Positions 16,926 to 25,868 of a stretch of 64,000 nucleotides of DNA are shown piece after piece. The position numbers were made by a program, and so were the translations under genes. Under the pieces are notes generated by a model. The model searched no databases. It had not been told where the DNA came from and saw nothing but the letters and a program-made list of their open reading frames with translations. The first letter of the stretch is position 1. Each line of letters opens with the position of its first letter. Origin of the DNA: Streptomyces sp. NBC_00273 (GTDB lineage: Bacteria; Actinomycetota; Actinomycetes; Streptomycetales; Streptomycetaceae). The DNA lies in contig NZ_CP108067.1 of NCBI RefSeq assembly GCF_036178145.1, positions 62,001 through 126,000 of the forward strand, in the 5' to 3' direction.

Positions 16926-17885
16926 ATGCATTTGGTGCACATACGTCCACTGCCACTGCAGATCCGGTTCATCGTCGGAGAGTCCACGGGTTCGTATCTG
17001 ACACGACTCGCGTCCCGCAATGGGTTGACGGTAAGCCGGCTGCTGGACAGCCTTGGTAATGGCCGTTCCTCACCAGAGGTGGATCCACGCTATACAGAGC
17101 TGTACGTGAACCGGGCCGCCCGGGACCGTCTTGCCGCGCTGGTGGCACGGTCCGTGAAGGAGCTGGTCAGAGCACTGCCCAGCACTGGAGACGAGCACCT
17201 GCTGCGAGAGGGGGGTGGCCCGGCGTGGAGGTGGCCGTGGGCACCACACGGCGGGTTCCTGGTGAGGGGGTGTGCGCTGTGCGCCGCCTCGCGGGAGGCC
17301 GACGCACCTGTGTGGCTCATACGCCCCGACATGTGGCATATCTGTGTACGGCATGGTCGCTTCAGTGACAATTCGCGCGATGACAGTATCCCCTTCATCG
17401 ATCTTTCCCCCGGCCCGCAGGTGGTGGCGGCAGAACGCCAACGCCAGGACCTCATCCGGCAGCTTGGGCCGGCGGGGCGGGTCCTGATGGCCGATGCCTT
17501 CGGCGTCCTCGCCCACGGCGCGACTCATCTGCCGCGCCTGGGAACCGACCGCACCACGCCCCTGCGCCTACTGCCCGCTGCAGTGAATCTGGCCGCTGCG
17601 ATGGCATCGGTCGAGCGCCGCCGCCTTGAGGGACGCATCACGCCCAAGGACTACGCGCAGTGGGTTGAGCAGGCCCCGTCGCGGTTCGGTCTGTTCGTGG
17701 GCAGGGTCCTCGGAGTGTGGGCTGCGAAGCACCCCCTCCTCGACACGCCGGTTCCCAAGGAACAGCCCGGAACGTACCTGCCTCTTGCTGCTCCACACGA
17801 GCGAGTGGGCGGCATGCAGTCCGTCGACGAACTCACCTGTGTGCCGTGGGATGTCCTCGCGGCTGGCGAGCGCCCTTATGGCTGA
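16926..17885 (+). CDS. tniQ: TniQ/TnsD-like target-selection protein
   Basis: I start at ATG 16926, where the sequence (HIRPLPLQIRFIVGESTGSYLTRLA) matches the usual TniQ beginning; a GTG at 16818 would add 36 residues. A zinc-binding set CALC (C116, C119) with WHICVRHGRF (C140, H143) is the TniQ signature. The family binds target DNA and recruits TnsC/TniB in Tn7- and Tn5053-type transposons. It is the first gene of the tniQ-tnsA-tnsB-tnsC block and overlaps tnsA by eight bases. The region upstream (16748-16925) must hold divergent promoters for this operon and the helicase. Confidence 0.87.
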   Translation: MHLVHIRPLPLQIRFIVGESTGSYLTRLASRNGLTVSRLLDSLGNGRSSPEVDPRYTELYVNRAARDRLAALVARSVKELVRALPSTGDEHLLREGGGPAWRWPWAPHGGFLVRGCALCAASREADAPVWLIRPDMWHICVRHGRFSDNSRDDSIPFIDLSPGPQVVAAERQRQDLIRQLGPAGRVLMADAFGVLAHGATHLPRLGTDRTTPLRLLPAAVNLAAAMASVERRRLEGRITPKDYAQWVEQAPSRFGLFVGRVLGVWAAKHPLLDTPVPKEQPGTYLPLAAPHERVGGMQSVDELTCVPWDVLAAGERPYG

Positions 17886-18690
17886 CCAGGGCAGTCCCGG
17901 CGCCCGCGGACTGGAGAAGCCCGGTCCGCTCGCATCGGACGAGCAGGGAGATCTGCCAGTGAGCATGGAAGTACGGGTGCGCTACCGCAGTGCGGCGGGT
18001 CGCACCGTTGTTAATGACCCGAGTGTCTTGCGCGGTGTCCCGCTCGAGGAGGGCACCCCCTTGTCCGAGCCGCGTGCTTACCGGGGGCGGCGGTCCATCC
18101 TGACTGACTGGTTCTCCTCAACGAGCGGACTGACTGTGTGGTGTTCGAGTACGGTCCAGATGGACGCGGCCATGCTCCTCGACTTTGATGCGGACATCGT
18201 CTGCTTCCAGTCCGGGGTCGCCGAGCTGCACTGGCGGCATGAGGGACAACAGGGAACGGTCCGGCCTGCGTTCTTCGCTCGCACACGCGATGGCCGGCGG
18301 CTCGTCATCCCTCATAGCTCCGTGGCCAGGCAAGCCGGTCTGGAGGAGCGGGTACTGCATCAGGCAGCTGCCGCGGCGAACTGGCAGATCCGTCCGCTTC
18401 AGGTACGCGAAGGAGTGCTTCAGTCCTCGCTTCGGTGCGCTGCCCACTTCCGCGGTGCCGAGTTCGCTCCTGGGGTCCAAGCCCGCCGGACGCTGCTGGA
18501 CGTCTTCGCCGCGCCGCGCCCGCTGCTGGAGGGCGCGACCGCCGCAGGCCTGGGTCTCCAGGCTGCCGGTCATGTGTGGCACTTGCTGTGGACGGGAGCT
18601 CTGGACTTCGACCGGACCCTGCCGCTGCTCCCCACCTCGCGTATATGGGCTGCCAGCATCGGAAACGACTCTTCAAAGGACGACGGATGA
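17878..18690 (+). CDS. tnsA: TnsA-like heteromeric transposase subunit, catalytic residues apparently lost
   Basis: This 270-residue protein belongs to the actinobacterial TnsA-like subunits that cut the non-transferred strand. The recognisable core is AAMLLDFDADIVCFQS, followed by HWRHEGQQGTVRPAFFARTR and DGRRLVIPHS. In active relatives, as I recall them, the core is preceded by ES.LE and the later segment reads PDFFAR...VVDVR or VEVK. Here the glutamates are replaced (SSTVQ), PD is PA, and the final acidic/Lys pair is IPHS, so the PD-(D/E)xK centre looks dead although the fold is kept. The start at ATG 17878 overlaps the tniQ end; GTG 17959 and ATG 17965 are alternatives. Its stop overlaps the tnsB ATG. 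Confidence 0.75.
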   Translation: MADQGSPGARGLEKPGPLASDEQGDLPVSMEVRVRYRSAAGRTVVNDPSVLRGVPLEEGTPLSEPRAYRGRRSILTDWFSSTSGLTVWCSSTVQMDAAMLLDFDADIVCFQSGVAELHWRHEGQQGTVRPAFFARTRDGRRLVIPHSSVARQAGLEERVLHQAAAAANWQIRPLQVREGVLQSSLRCAAHFRGAEFAPGVQARRTLLDVFAAPRPLLEGATAAGLGLQAAGHVWHLLWTGALDFDRTLPLLPTSRIWAASIGNDSSKDDG

Positions 18691-21074
18691 CCACGGCTGG
18701 ACCGCAGACCGCAGCGGCGCAGCAGAATCGGCTACCGCTGGGTGCCCGGGTGCGGTGGCAGGGCGGTACGTACCAGGTCCTCGTCCTGCAGGGCGCGGAA
18801 GTGCAGCTGGGTTGTCTGGACGGACAGGGACACGACGCCCGTGCCCTGGTGGCTACTGTGGTCGGCGCTGACGACTACGCCCTGCTGGACGAGGGCGGGC
18901 AGGTGCAGGACGCCGTGCAGGTGGCGGACACCAGCGGACTGTCGTTGTTGTCGAAGGCCGAGCTTGCGGCGGTACGAGACTGGGAACGTCACCTGCGGGA
19001 GATCGACGACGGGATACCGCCGGATGCCGCAGAGGGCACGCTGCCGCGTCCCGGCTACGATCCGGCACGCTTCACGGTCCGCCAGCGCATCGCAGCCAAG
19101 GCCGCCGAGCTGAAAGCGCTGGGTTTCAAGAGCTCCTCGGTCAGCACGATCGAGCGTCGTCGGCGTGCCTACCAGGCACGTGGTGTATTCGGCCTGGTCC
19201 GTGACATCGTCCCCGGCTCGCCCTGGGGGCGTACGGACGAACGAGTGGTGCGGCTCCTGCTGGCCGAGGTAGAGGCGGGACGGGACGAGTCCGACGGACA
19301 CGGCACCCGCCTGTACGAGCGGGTGCAGGCGGCCGTGGAGCGGGAGCATCCCGAGGAGTACGACCGGCTGATGATCTCCCGTGCCACCTTCTACCGGCTG
19401 CTGGAGCGGCTGGGTATCTCGGTGGACTCGCTGCGGTGGCCGACCCAGCGGCGGATGGACACGGCGAACGGCGCTACTGCCCCATACACGCCGACGTGGG
19501 CGCTCCGGCTGGGCGAACAGGTCCAGATCGACTCCACGGGTCTGGACATCATCGCGATCGGTGACGACGGCCGGCCTGTGCAGGTCGAGCTGACCGCGGC
19601 GATCGACGTGGCGTCGCGGTCCATCATCGGGGCGATGATCGTGCCGAAGGTTCCCGGTCGCGGCCCCAGGGGCCGGCGGCTGGGCGGGCGCGGCACCCGG
19701 TCCTTCGACGCGGTGCTGATGCTGGCGCAGGCCCTCGCGCCGATGCCCGGTCGGCCCGGCTGGTCGACATCGGCCATGGCAGAGAGATCTGAGATGCCTT
19801 ATGCGGACCTGGTGGCCTGCGATCCGCGCATGGCCGGCGCCGCGGCCCGGCCGGTGATCCGGCCCCGGATGATCGTCGTCGACCACGGCAAGATCTTCAA
19901 CAGCGAGCACTTCGACGATGTGTGCCGCATGCTCGGCATCAACGTGCGCCCGGCCCGAACTCGCACCGCCACCGACAAGGCCGTCATCGAAAGCACCTTC
20001 GGCGCGGTCAAGAAGCGATTCTCGCAGTACGTCGCCGGATACACCGGTTCCGATCTCGCCCGGCGCGGCAAGCACGTCGCCGAGGGCCCGCTGTGGAGCC
20101 TGAACGAGCTACAGGACCTGCTCAACGAGTGGATCGCCCTGGACTGGCAACAGAATCCGCACGACGGACTGCGCAGCCCCTTCCTGCCGGGGATCACGAT
20201 CAGCCCGAACCGGATGTACGCGACGCTGGTAGCCGCCGAGGGCCACGTGCCGCTGCCGCTCACACCCCGCGAGAACCGCAAGCTGCTGCCATTCAAGCGG
20301 CTGAAGGTGACCGACAAGGGCATCACCATCGACAACCGCACCTACAACAGCGAAGCCCTGCAGGAGTACAGGAACCGGCACAGCCAGATCCCCGGACAGG
20401 GCATGAAGTGGCAGATCCGCTACAGCCCTTACGCCCCGCGGTTCGTGTGGCTCTACGACCACACCATCGACGACTGGGTGGAGGCCGAATTCATCCATCA
20501 GCGCCTGATCAGTGATGCCTGGACCCAGTGGACCTGGGAGCAGGCCACACTGCGTGTGCTGGAGGACGGCGGCCGCAAGGAGGACCAGCGACGCATCTCG
20601 CGTGAGGTGTCCGCGCTGCGTGAACGCGCCCGGCGCGGCCCCGACCCGAGGGCGAAACGGGTGCCTCACCTGTTCACCGGCCCCGTCCTGGACCTGAATG
20701 TGGACGTCCCCGATCCCTACGAAGGGATTCCGGACCCGGACCCGGCGACGGTCGTACGGGCACCGTCGCTGGCCATGGACGCCAAACACGTCCTGGCCGC
20801 GGGAGACACCACTCCCCCGGCTGCCCCGGCTATTTTGGAACAGTCGCAGGCGGCTGTACTCGCCGTCCCTGACAGCAGCGACAACGACAATCACGAGGAC
20901 GAGCAAACCGACTGGTCTCGTCCGTCCGGTGCGGACCCGCTCAGCCTGCGCGGCAGTGCGGCCGACATCTTCGCCTTTGGCTACAGCCAACCTGCAACCC
21001 AGCCCATGACCAACAGCCCGAGACCCCACAGCAACGCATCCGACGATGACGCCGAGGACGGAGAGGTCTTGTGA
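18687..21074 (+). CDS. tnsB: TnsB-like DDE transposase (Mu C-terminal/rve family)
   Basis: This 795-residue protein starts at ATG 18687, coupled to tnsA by an ATGA overlap. After an N-terminal DNA-binding region with HTH segments (about residues 130-250), the rve catalytic core has its DDE triad: QIDSTGLDI (D282), VVDHGKIF (D399) and VIESTFGAVK (E435). A Mu-transposase C-terminal beta-barrel domain follows (around KVTDKGITIDNRTYNSEAL), then an acidic, low-complexity tail of about 130 residues that would contact TnsC. All catalytic residues look intact, so strand transfer should be possible. The order tniQ-tnsA-tnsB-tnsC differs from the canonical tnsABC-tniQ. Confidence 0.92.
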   Translation: MTTAGPQTAAAQQNRLPLGARVRWQGGTYQVLVLQGAEVQLGCLDGQGHDARALVATVVGADDYALLDEGGQVQDAVQVADTSGLSLLSKAELAAVRDWERHLREIDDGIPPDAAEGTLPRPGYDPARFTVRQRIAAKAAELKALGFKSSSVSTIERRRRAYQARGVFGLVRDIVPGSPWGRTDERVVRLLLAEVEAGRDESDGHGTRLYERVQAAVEREHPEEYDRLMISRATFYRLLERLGISVDSLRWPTQRRMDTANGATAPYTPTWALRLGEQVQIDSTGLDIIAIGDDGRPVQVELTAAIDVASRSIIGAMIVPKVPGRGPRGRRLGGRGTRSFDAVLMLAQALAPMPGRPGWSTSAMAERSEMPYADLVACDPRMAGAAARPVIRPRMIVVDHGKIFNSEHFDDVCRMLGINVRPARTRTATDKAVIESTFGAVKKRFSQYVAGYTGSDLARRGKHVAEGPLWSLNELQDLLNEWIALDWQQNPHDGLRSPFLPGITISPNRMYATLVAAEGHVPLPLTPRENRKLLPFKRLKVTDKGITIDNRTYNSEALQEYRNRHSQIPGQGMKWQIRYSPYAPRFVWLYDHTIDDWVEAEFIHQRLISDAWTQWTWEQATLRVLEDGGRKEDQRRISREVSALRERARRGPDPRAKRVPHLFTGPVLDLNVDVPDPYEGIPDPDPATVVRAPSLAMDAKHVLAAGDTTPPAAPAILEQSQAAVLAVPDSSDNDNHEDEQTDWSRPSGADPLSLRGSAADIFAFGYSQPATQPMTNSPRPHSNASDDDAEDGEVL

Positions 21075-22141
21075 GCCGAGAAGAACTGATCCGGGCTTTC
21101 AGCCCGGAGGTCGCTCATGCCGTGAGCCGGCCTATCGAGGCACCACTGCTGACCACTCGGGAGGGCTGGGACGCCGCTGCCTCACGCACGCTCAAAGCAC
21201 CCGACCTCACGGACTGCGCTCCCAAAGGCACCCGGGTAGGGCCCCGCGACCCGCGGCTGATGTACCACGGCGAGATGCTGCCGGTGATCACCCCTGCGCT
21301 GCGCCGCGGTCTGCTCGACGCGCGGCGTCAGCTGCGCAAGAACCGCTTCAGCAGTGTCGGCCGCAGTACCAACATAATCATCGACGGGGACCGTGGTACT
21401 GGAAAGACCACCCTGCTCGTCCAGATCGGCCGCGGCTTCCAGGGGCTTATCGAGGCTGACCTCGGGCCCGACTCCAACCGCATCCCCGTCATGTACATCA
21501 GCGTCCCGCCCGAGCGGGAGACCAACCTGCACTGGTCTCTGCCCTTCGCCGAGTTCCTCGGCCTGAGCCACACCCTCAACCCAGGCGACCGCACCCGCCG
21601 ACCGGCCGACATGACCGAACCCATCGCCCACGTCATGGCCCACGCCCGAACCCAGCTGATCCTCGTCGACGGTGTGGACCGCATCCAGGACCACGAGATC
21701 GTCGGCGCCTTCGACTACTTCGAGGCTCTCCAGGACCGCACCCGTACGACCTTCATCTTCTGCGGCACTGGGGCTCGAGAGATCGTGCACGACGCGCGCA
21801 ACAGCAAGCGGCGCAAAAGCCTGCCGCCAGACGTCAAGGGCAGGAGCTCCTTCAGCGACCTTCCTGTGCTGTGGGCTGGCGCCATCCCCTACGGCGAGGA
21901 CTGGCACAGCTGCGTCAAGGGGTTCGAAGAAGACCTGCGCCTACACGACCACCAGCCTCGCACCCTAGTCAGCCTCTCCCGCTACCTCCATAAGCGCACC
22001 GGCGGCTACATCGACTCCCTCAACGACCTGATCTGCCAGGCCGCCCAGGAAGCCATCGAAACCGCGCACGTGACTGGAACCGAAGCCATCACCAAGCATC
22101 TCCTCGACGACATCCGCATTGGCCGCGGCGACAGCCGCTGA
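21071..22141 (+). CDS. tnsC: TnsC/TniB-like AAA+ ATPase regulator of transposition
   Basis: A 356-residue protein starting at GTG 21071, with a GTGA overlap with tnsB. Walker A is GDRGTGKTT (residues about 106-114) and Walker B LILVDGVD; the following DYFEALQDRTRTTFIFCGTG is sensor-1-like. This is the AAA+ family that forms filaments on DNA and links TniQ-bound targets to the TnsB transposase. It closes the transposition operon. The 160 bases after it hold no gene and separate it from a convergent gene; they contain only weak, imperfect stems. Confidence 0.88.
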   Translation: MSREELIRAFSPEVAHAVSRPIEAPLLTTREGWDAAASRTLKAPDLTDCAPKGTRVGPRDPRLMYHGEMLPVITPALRRGLLDARRQLRKNRFSSVGRSTNIIIDGDRGTGKTTLLVQIGRGFQGLIEADLGPDSNRIPVMYISVPPERETNLHWSLPFAEFLGLSHTLNPGDRTRRPADMTEPIAHVMAHARTQLILVDGVDRIQDHEIVGAFDYFEALQDRTRTTFIFCGTGAREIVHDARNSKRRKSLPPDVKGRSSFSDLPVLWAGAIPYGEDWHSCVKGFEEDLRLHDHQPRTLVSLSRYLHKRTGGYIDSLNDLICQAAQEAIETAHVTGTEAITKHLLDDIRIGRGDSR

Positions 22142-22302
22142 CCGCCCGGGTGCCGCGGGGAAACCGGCGGTACGAAAGACGATCGCGTCCGCTCTACTCC
22201 AGCCCCGATACGACTGCCGGCCGTGGGAGACAATCTGATCTGCTGGCCTGCCCAGAGGCCAACCCCCGGTGCCTGCCGACATTCTGGGTCATGAAGTGAA
22301 AG

Positions 22303-25300
22303 CTAGCCGTCTTCACTGGTGAGGGACCGATGCAGGACGAACATATCTACATGATCGGCGTCGTCCGTCCAATAGCCGTATCGGTCACCGAGCACACGGA
22401 GCAGTACTTCAGGTTTAAGGCTGCGTCGGCGGATAACCAGACCCAAGTTGCTGGCCGTAGCCAGGGCGGCACCGTGAAGATGTGATCTTAGAGCGCTTAC
22501 CGTGAAGGCGTGGACCGGCACGGGCTCGTCATCGGGACGCTCGGCCGCCATCATGACGGCCCTGAGCCGCGTGCGGCATTCAGCGGAGTCGTTGAGGCCC
22601 GGCCGAAGGCCCTGCTGCTGAAGACGACGGTTGCCGACGAGATTGGCGATGGCAGTCAGAAGGTGCCAGTCCTTCCAGCCCTCTTCGCGTAGTAGCGCCG
22701 CAGTGCGGTTGAATTCCGGGTCAGCGCTCAGGCCCGGCAGTGTGTAGCGGATGATGGGCACCAGGGCCGCATAGCGGTGGCGGACATCCTCGATCGCGGC
22801 GCTGTGGTCGTATCCAGGACCCGGACCGGTCTTGGCTTCGAGGGCAGCAGACTTGGGCCGACTGTTGAGAGGTGCGTCGGCGCCGACGGCTAGATCAGGC
22901 AGTGCCGACATGGCTTCGTAGTCATCAGGCTTGAGGAAATCTGCCAGTTCGCCATAAGGGCGGCCGGCGACGAGCTTGTGCCACAGACCGCCTGCAAACC
23001 CCTCCTCAATGAGCTTCATGAACGCCTCGTCCGGGAGCAGCGACTGGGAGAGAAGCACACTCACGGTTACAGCGGTCAACTCCTTAGTAAGTGTTTCCAG
23101 TTCCTGGCTGCCGGCTGCGGCAAGTCGCACGATCCACCGATTGGCATCTGGGTCGGCGACCTGTTCACAGTCGGGATGCTGGTCGCGTGTCGCGACGGAA
23201 TCAGCATGCACGTCGACTGTAAGACGGCCCGGCAGAAGCAGGGGGTCACGGGTAGCGAGCTCGGCAACGAGTACCTGCACCGCGGCGGTGAAGCCCTCGG
23301 CAGCCAGGACCGACAGCCGATCATTGGCACACGTGATCTCCCAATCGACACCGAGCGCGCTCCAGGCGTAGCGACGCCTCGGGCCGGCGTCGCTGAACGG
23401 CCTCCCCACTCCTTGAGTGTCGGCTTCGTCGATGTACACGCTCTCGGCCTCAGCGGACTTGCCGGGAATCGAGGCGACGATCTCGTCGATGGCGGCGTCG
23501 AAACCCACTGACGCCATGACTTCGCGGAGGAAGGGAGCGAAACGTGGGCGTACGGCGAGCGCAGCGCTCATCGTCAGGGCCTGGTTGGCCATCACGTCCC
23601 AGACGTACGGATAACGCTCAACGTTGAACGGTTCGTCAAGGTAGGCGTTTTGTGCCATCAGACCGATACGGAACAGATGGGTCGCTGACAGCGAGTTCCC
23701 GGCCTGATGGTCGTATTGGGCAGCAAGGATGATGCCTTGCGGGACGAAACGCGTCAGTTCCTGGTCTGGTGCAGACCCCGATGCAGCGGCGGCGGCCAGT
23801 GCGCATTGTTTGGCCGCCACTGCCAAGCCGAGCTCACTGTAGATCCGTGAGCACAGCAGCAGCATCGTCAGTCCCCCCTCCAGGGTTTCGCCGTGCCACC
23901 AGTTGATCTTGGCATCGTGGATCTCCCGCAGCGCGTCGAGGAGGCGGTCGCTCTTGGCCAAGGCCAGGCCGCGGGCCTGCGCCCGCTCACCTCGCGCCGA
24001 CTGCCCGGCAACCCGGTCGGTTGCTGTATCGAGCAGGTCGCGAACCTCCCGGTACAGCGGATGGTCCACCAGCAGAGGTGCAAGCAGGTCAAAGAAGTCC
24101 GCGACATGCTCGACGGGAAACAGCGGGGCATCGTCCAGGTGCCGTCCCAGCCGTGCCAGCGTCTGCATGCCGGTTTCGATGTCGGCGAAAGCCGGCCGAG
24201 TGGTCTCAAACTCGGGCATACACTGCCTGCCCGCCATCGCCTCGCGAACTCGAGCGGTGACCTCTGCAATGGTAGGCAGATCCTGCGGGATCTCTCGCGG
24301 CTCAGCAGGCACCTCCGGATGCAGGGCCAGCCGCGCCCGCAGCGCGAGAAGGTGCGCTGTGGCGTTCGGTGCGGGGCTAGCCTCCAGCAGGCGGTCGGTC
24401 TTCTCCTCCAAGTTGCTTTGCAAAACCCGCAGTTCATCCGAGGTGATAGTGGTCAGGGCGCGTCTCAGAGCCCCGAAGGTGTACCCGAGGAGTACGACAG
24501 CATCCTCGAGCAGCCCGGGGTCGTCGAGCGAGTCGTCCGTTATCACCCCGGTGAAAAAGTCGCGGGCCAGATCATCCACCGGCCGCATCGTCTCAAGGCC
24601 GCGCAGTGTTGCGACCACGATCTCGTAGCGGGTGCGCAGCGCAGTATGTCCCCCGGACGTGGCATCAAGCAGAGCACGGGCGTGGCCGAGCCAGTCCGGC
24701 AGATCAGCACGGGCTTCGGCGTGGAACGTGGCGTGGCGCAGTGGCACCTTCAGGTCGATCAGGTCACCCAGAGTGGAACCTGGCTCCTCGCGCTCGTGCC
24801 ACCGCTCGCGGGCCTGGATGTACCAGTCGGGAAGGGCCCCGGCGCTCTCCGGTCGGGCAGGGGCAAGGTCCGACGACAGATGCAAGTACTGCACGGCGAG
24901 GTAGAAGAGGTCGTGGTCGGCAAGATGCGCAGCGAGCGCAGGTGCATCCCAGATGTCCAGCTCCACCCGGTGTGCCCGCGCCGCCTCCTCGATCAGTTTG
25001 TGTTTCTTCCCGGAAGGGATAGGAGCCACCGTGAAGTAGATGACACGGTGAACAGCCGTGCCCTGGCCGCAGATCGACGCAAGGTCGTTGCGGATCTTCG
25101 ACGGCACCTCAGCCTTCTGGATCGTGCAAGCCATCACGACACGCTCCATCGAAGCCAGTGCTTCGAAGACAGAGGTTCCCGGCAGCTCGCGAGGAATGTT
25201 CGTCCAATGGCTCTCAGCGTCCCGGCCCTGGTCGCCCCCGCTGCTGACAGGCCCCGTCGCAGGATGCATGTTGCTGGTGATCCGCCGACGCGCCAGGCCA

Positions 25301-25398
25301 AGGCACAGCAACTCGAACTCGTGGTGGCTGTTGGTCTCAGCAAGGGTGTCCAGTTCGAACCGGATACGTCGCTCGAGCTGCACGGCATCGTCGGCCAT
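22303..25398 (-). CDS. Large protein with nuclease-like N-terminus, unknown function (candidate defence cargo)
   Basis: A 1031-residue protein starting at ATG 25398. The first 110 residues look like a restriction-endonuclease fold: HEFELLCLGLARRR (E29), SSGGDQGRDAESHW (D60, E62) and VVMACTIQKAEVPSKIRNDL. I recall this GGDQGRDAE...ACxxQ pattern from the N-termini of large bacterial defence-like proteins. The remaining 900 residues are alpha-helical, Ala/Leu/Asp-rich and TPR-like, without a P-loop or transmembrane segment. It converges on tnsC and lies inside the right end of the element, the usual cargo position. A DNA-cutting anti-phage or anti-plasmid role is an inference. Confidence 0.55.
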   Translation of the reverse strand: MADDAVQLERRIRFELDTLAETNSHHEFELLCLGLARRRITSNMHPATGPVSSGGDQGRDAESHWTNIPRELPGTSVFEALASMERVVMACTIQKAEVPSKIRNDLASICGQGTAVHRVIYFTVAPIPSGKKHKLIEEAARAHRVELDIWDAPALAAHLADHDLFYLAVQYLHLSSDLAPARPESAGALPDWYIQARERWHEREEPGSTLGDLIDLKVPLRHATFHAEARADLPDWLGHARALLDATSGGHTALRTRYEIVVATLRGLETMRPVDDLARDFFTGVITDDSLDDPGLLEDAVVLLGYTFGALRRALTTITSDELRVLQSNLEEKTDRLLEASPAPNATAHLLALRARLALHPEVPAEPREIPQDLPTIAEVTARVREAMAGRQCMPEFETTRPAFADIETGMQTLARLGRHLDDAPLFPVEHVADFFDLLAPLLVDHPLYREVRDLLDTATDRVAGQSARGERAQARGLALAKSDRLLDALREIHDAKINWWHGETLEGGLTMLLLCSRIYSELGLAVAAKQCALAAAAASGSAPDQELTRFVPQGIILAAQYDHQAGNSLSATHLFRIGLMAQNAYLDEPFNVERYPYVWDVMANQALTMSAALAVRPRFAPFLREVMASVGFDAAIDEIVASIPGKSAEAESVYIDEADTQGVGRPFSDAGPRRRYAWSALGVDWEITCANDRLSVLAAEGFTAAVQVLVAELATRDPLLLPGRLTVDVHADSVATRDQHPDCEQVADPDANRWIVRLAAAGSQELETLTKELTAVTVSVLLSQSLLPDEAFMKLIEEGFAGGLWHKLVAGRPYGELADFLKPDDYEAMSALPDLAVGADAPLNSRPKSAALEAKTGPGPGYDHSAAIEDVRHRYAALVPIIRYTLPGLSADPEFNRTAALLREEGWKDWHLLTAIANLVGNRRLQQQGLRPGLNDSAECRTRLRAVMMAAERPDDEPVPVHAFTVSALRSHLHGAALATASNLGLVIRRRSLKPEVLLRVLGDRYGYWTDDADHVDMFVLHRSLTSEDG

Positions 25399-25713
25399 AC
25401 CCCTACCCCCACATCGAACCAGTCACAGCACCGCTCCCCAGTGTCAGGCACGACACTGACAGCGCCTGAATCAGCATCGTCCGCTGACGCCGAACCCGCC
25501 CGGGACCCTAGGCGCCAAGGTAACGCCCCGCCCGCCTCAAGCCTCGGTGTTTGGCAACGCTCAACTAAAGAGCGAGGCACGTCAGGGGCGCTTACCTGTC
25601 TCTTGGACGAAACTGCACTTCAAGCCTGCGCTCCCTCCCGCCGTCAGCGCCCCGCCAACGGACCGCCACGGCTACACTCCCAGCATCCTGCCCAAACTTC
25701 TTCGACACATAAG

Positions 25714-25733
25714 GTCATCTCAACCGAGATGAC
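25714..25733. repeat. Perfect stem GTCATCTC-AACC-GAGATGAC
   Basis: Eight-base arms around a four-base loop, inside the putative right end of the transposon. It may be a terminator, a protein site or a structural part of the end; there is no evidence to choose. Confidence 0.4.
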
Positions 25734-25739
25734 GAGGCC

Positions 25740-25859
25740 TCTCATCCTTTGAAGTCGTGCAGTTCATGGGCACATTGCACGCGGCAAGCCCAGCAAATCA
25801 CCCTGGCAACGCCAGAATTACGAACAAAGATCATCTTCTCAGTTTATGAAGTGTCGCAG
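25740..25859 (+). repeat. Two 23-bp imperfect direct repeats, candidate TnsB-binding sites
   Basis: The units at 25740-25762 and 25837-25859 align without gaps and agree at 16 of 23 positions: both begin TCTCA, share TGAAGT in the middle and end GCAG. The start-to-start spacing is 97 bases and the second ends about 50 bases before the presumed terminus (25910). Repeats of 20-23 bases in direct orientation near the end are what TnsB binds in Tn7-type elements. The terminal sequence (TGAGAGGACACA) is a weaker third match. Confidence 0.45.
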
Positions 25860-25868
25860 GTCAAAGGA

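Larger units (their letters stand above)
25399..25868. other. Non-coding right end of the Tn7-like element
   Basis: From about 25700 the composition is AT-richer and I see no gene. The stretch holds a perfect 8-base stem (25714-25733), two imperfect 23-base direct repeats (25740-25762 and 25837-25859) and, just beyond, the likely terminus near 25910. The part 25399-25700 is the upstream region of the 1031-residue gene. Confidence 0.5.

Noticed and set aside
18732..20075. 447-codon minus frame antisense to tnsB
   Set aside because: Shadow of the DDE transposase; no family features.
16818..22141. CRISPR-associated transposon (CAST)
   Set aside because: There is no CRISPR array and no cas gene anywhere in the window; only a plain TniQ is present.
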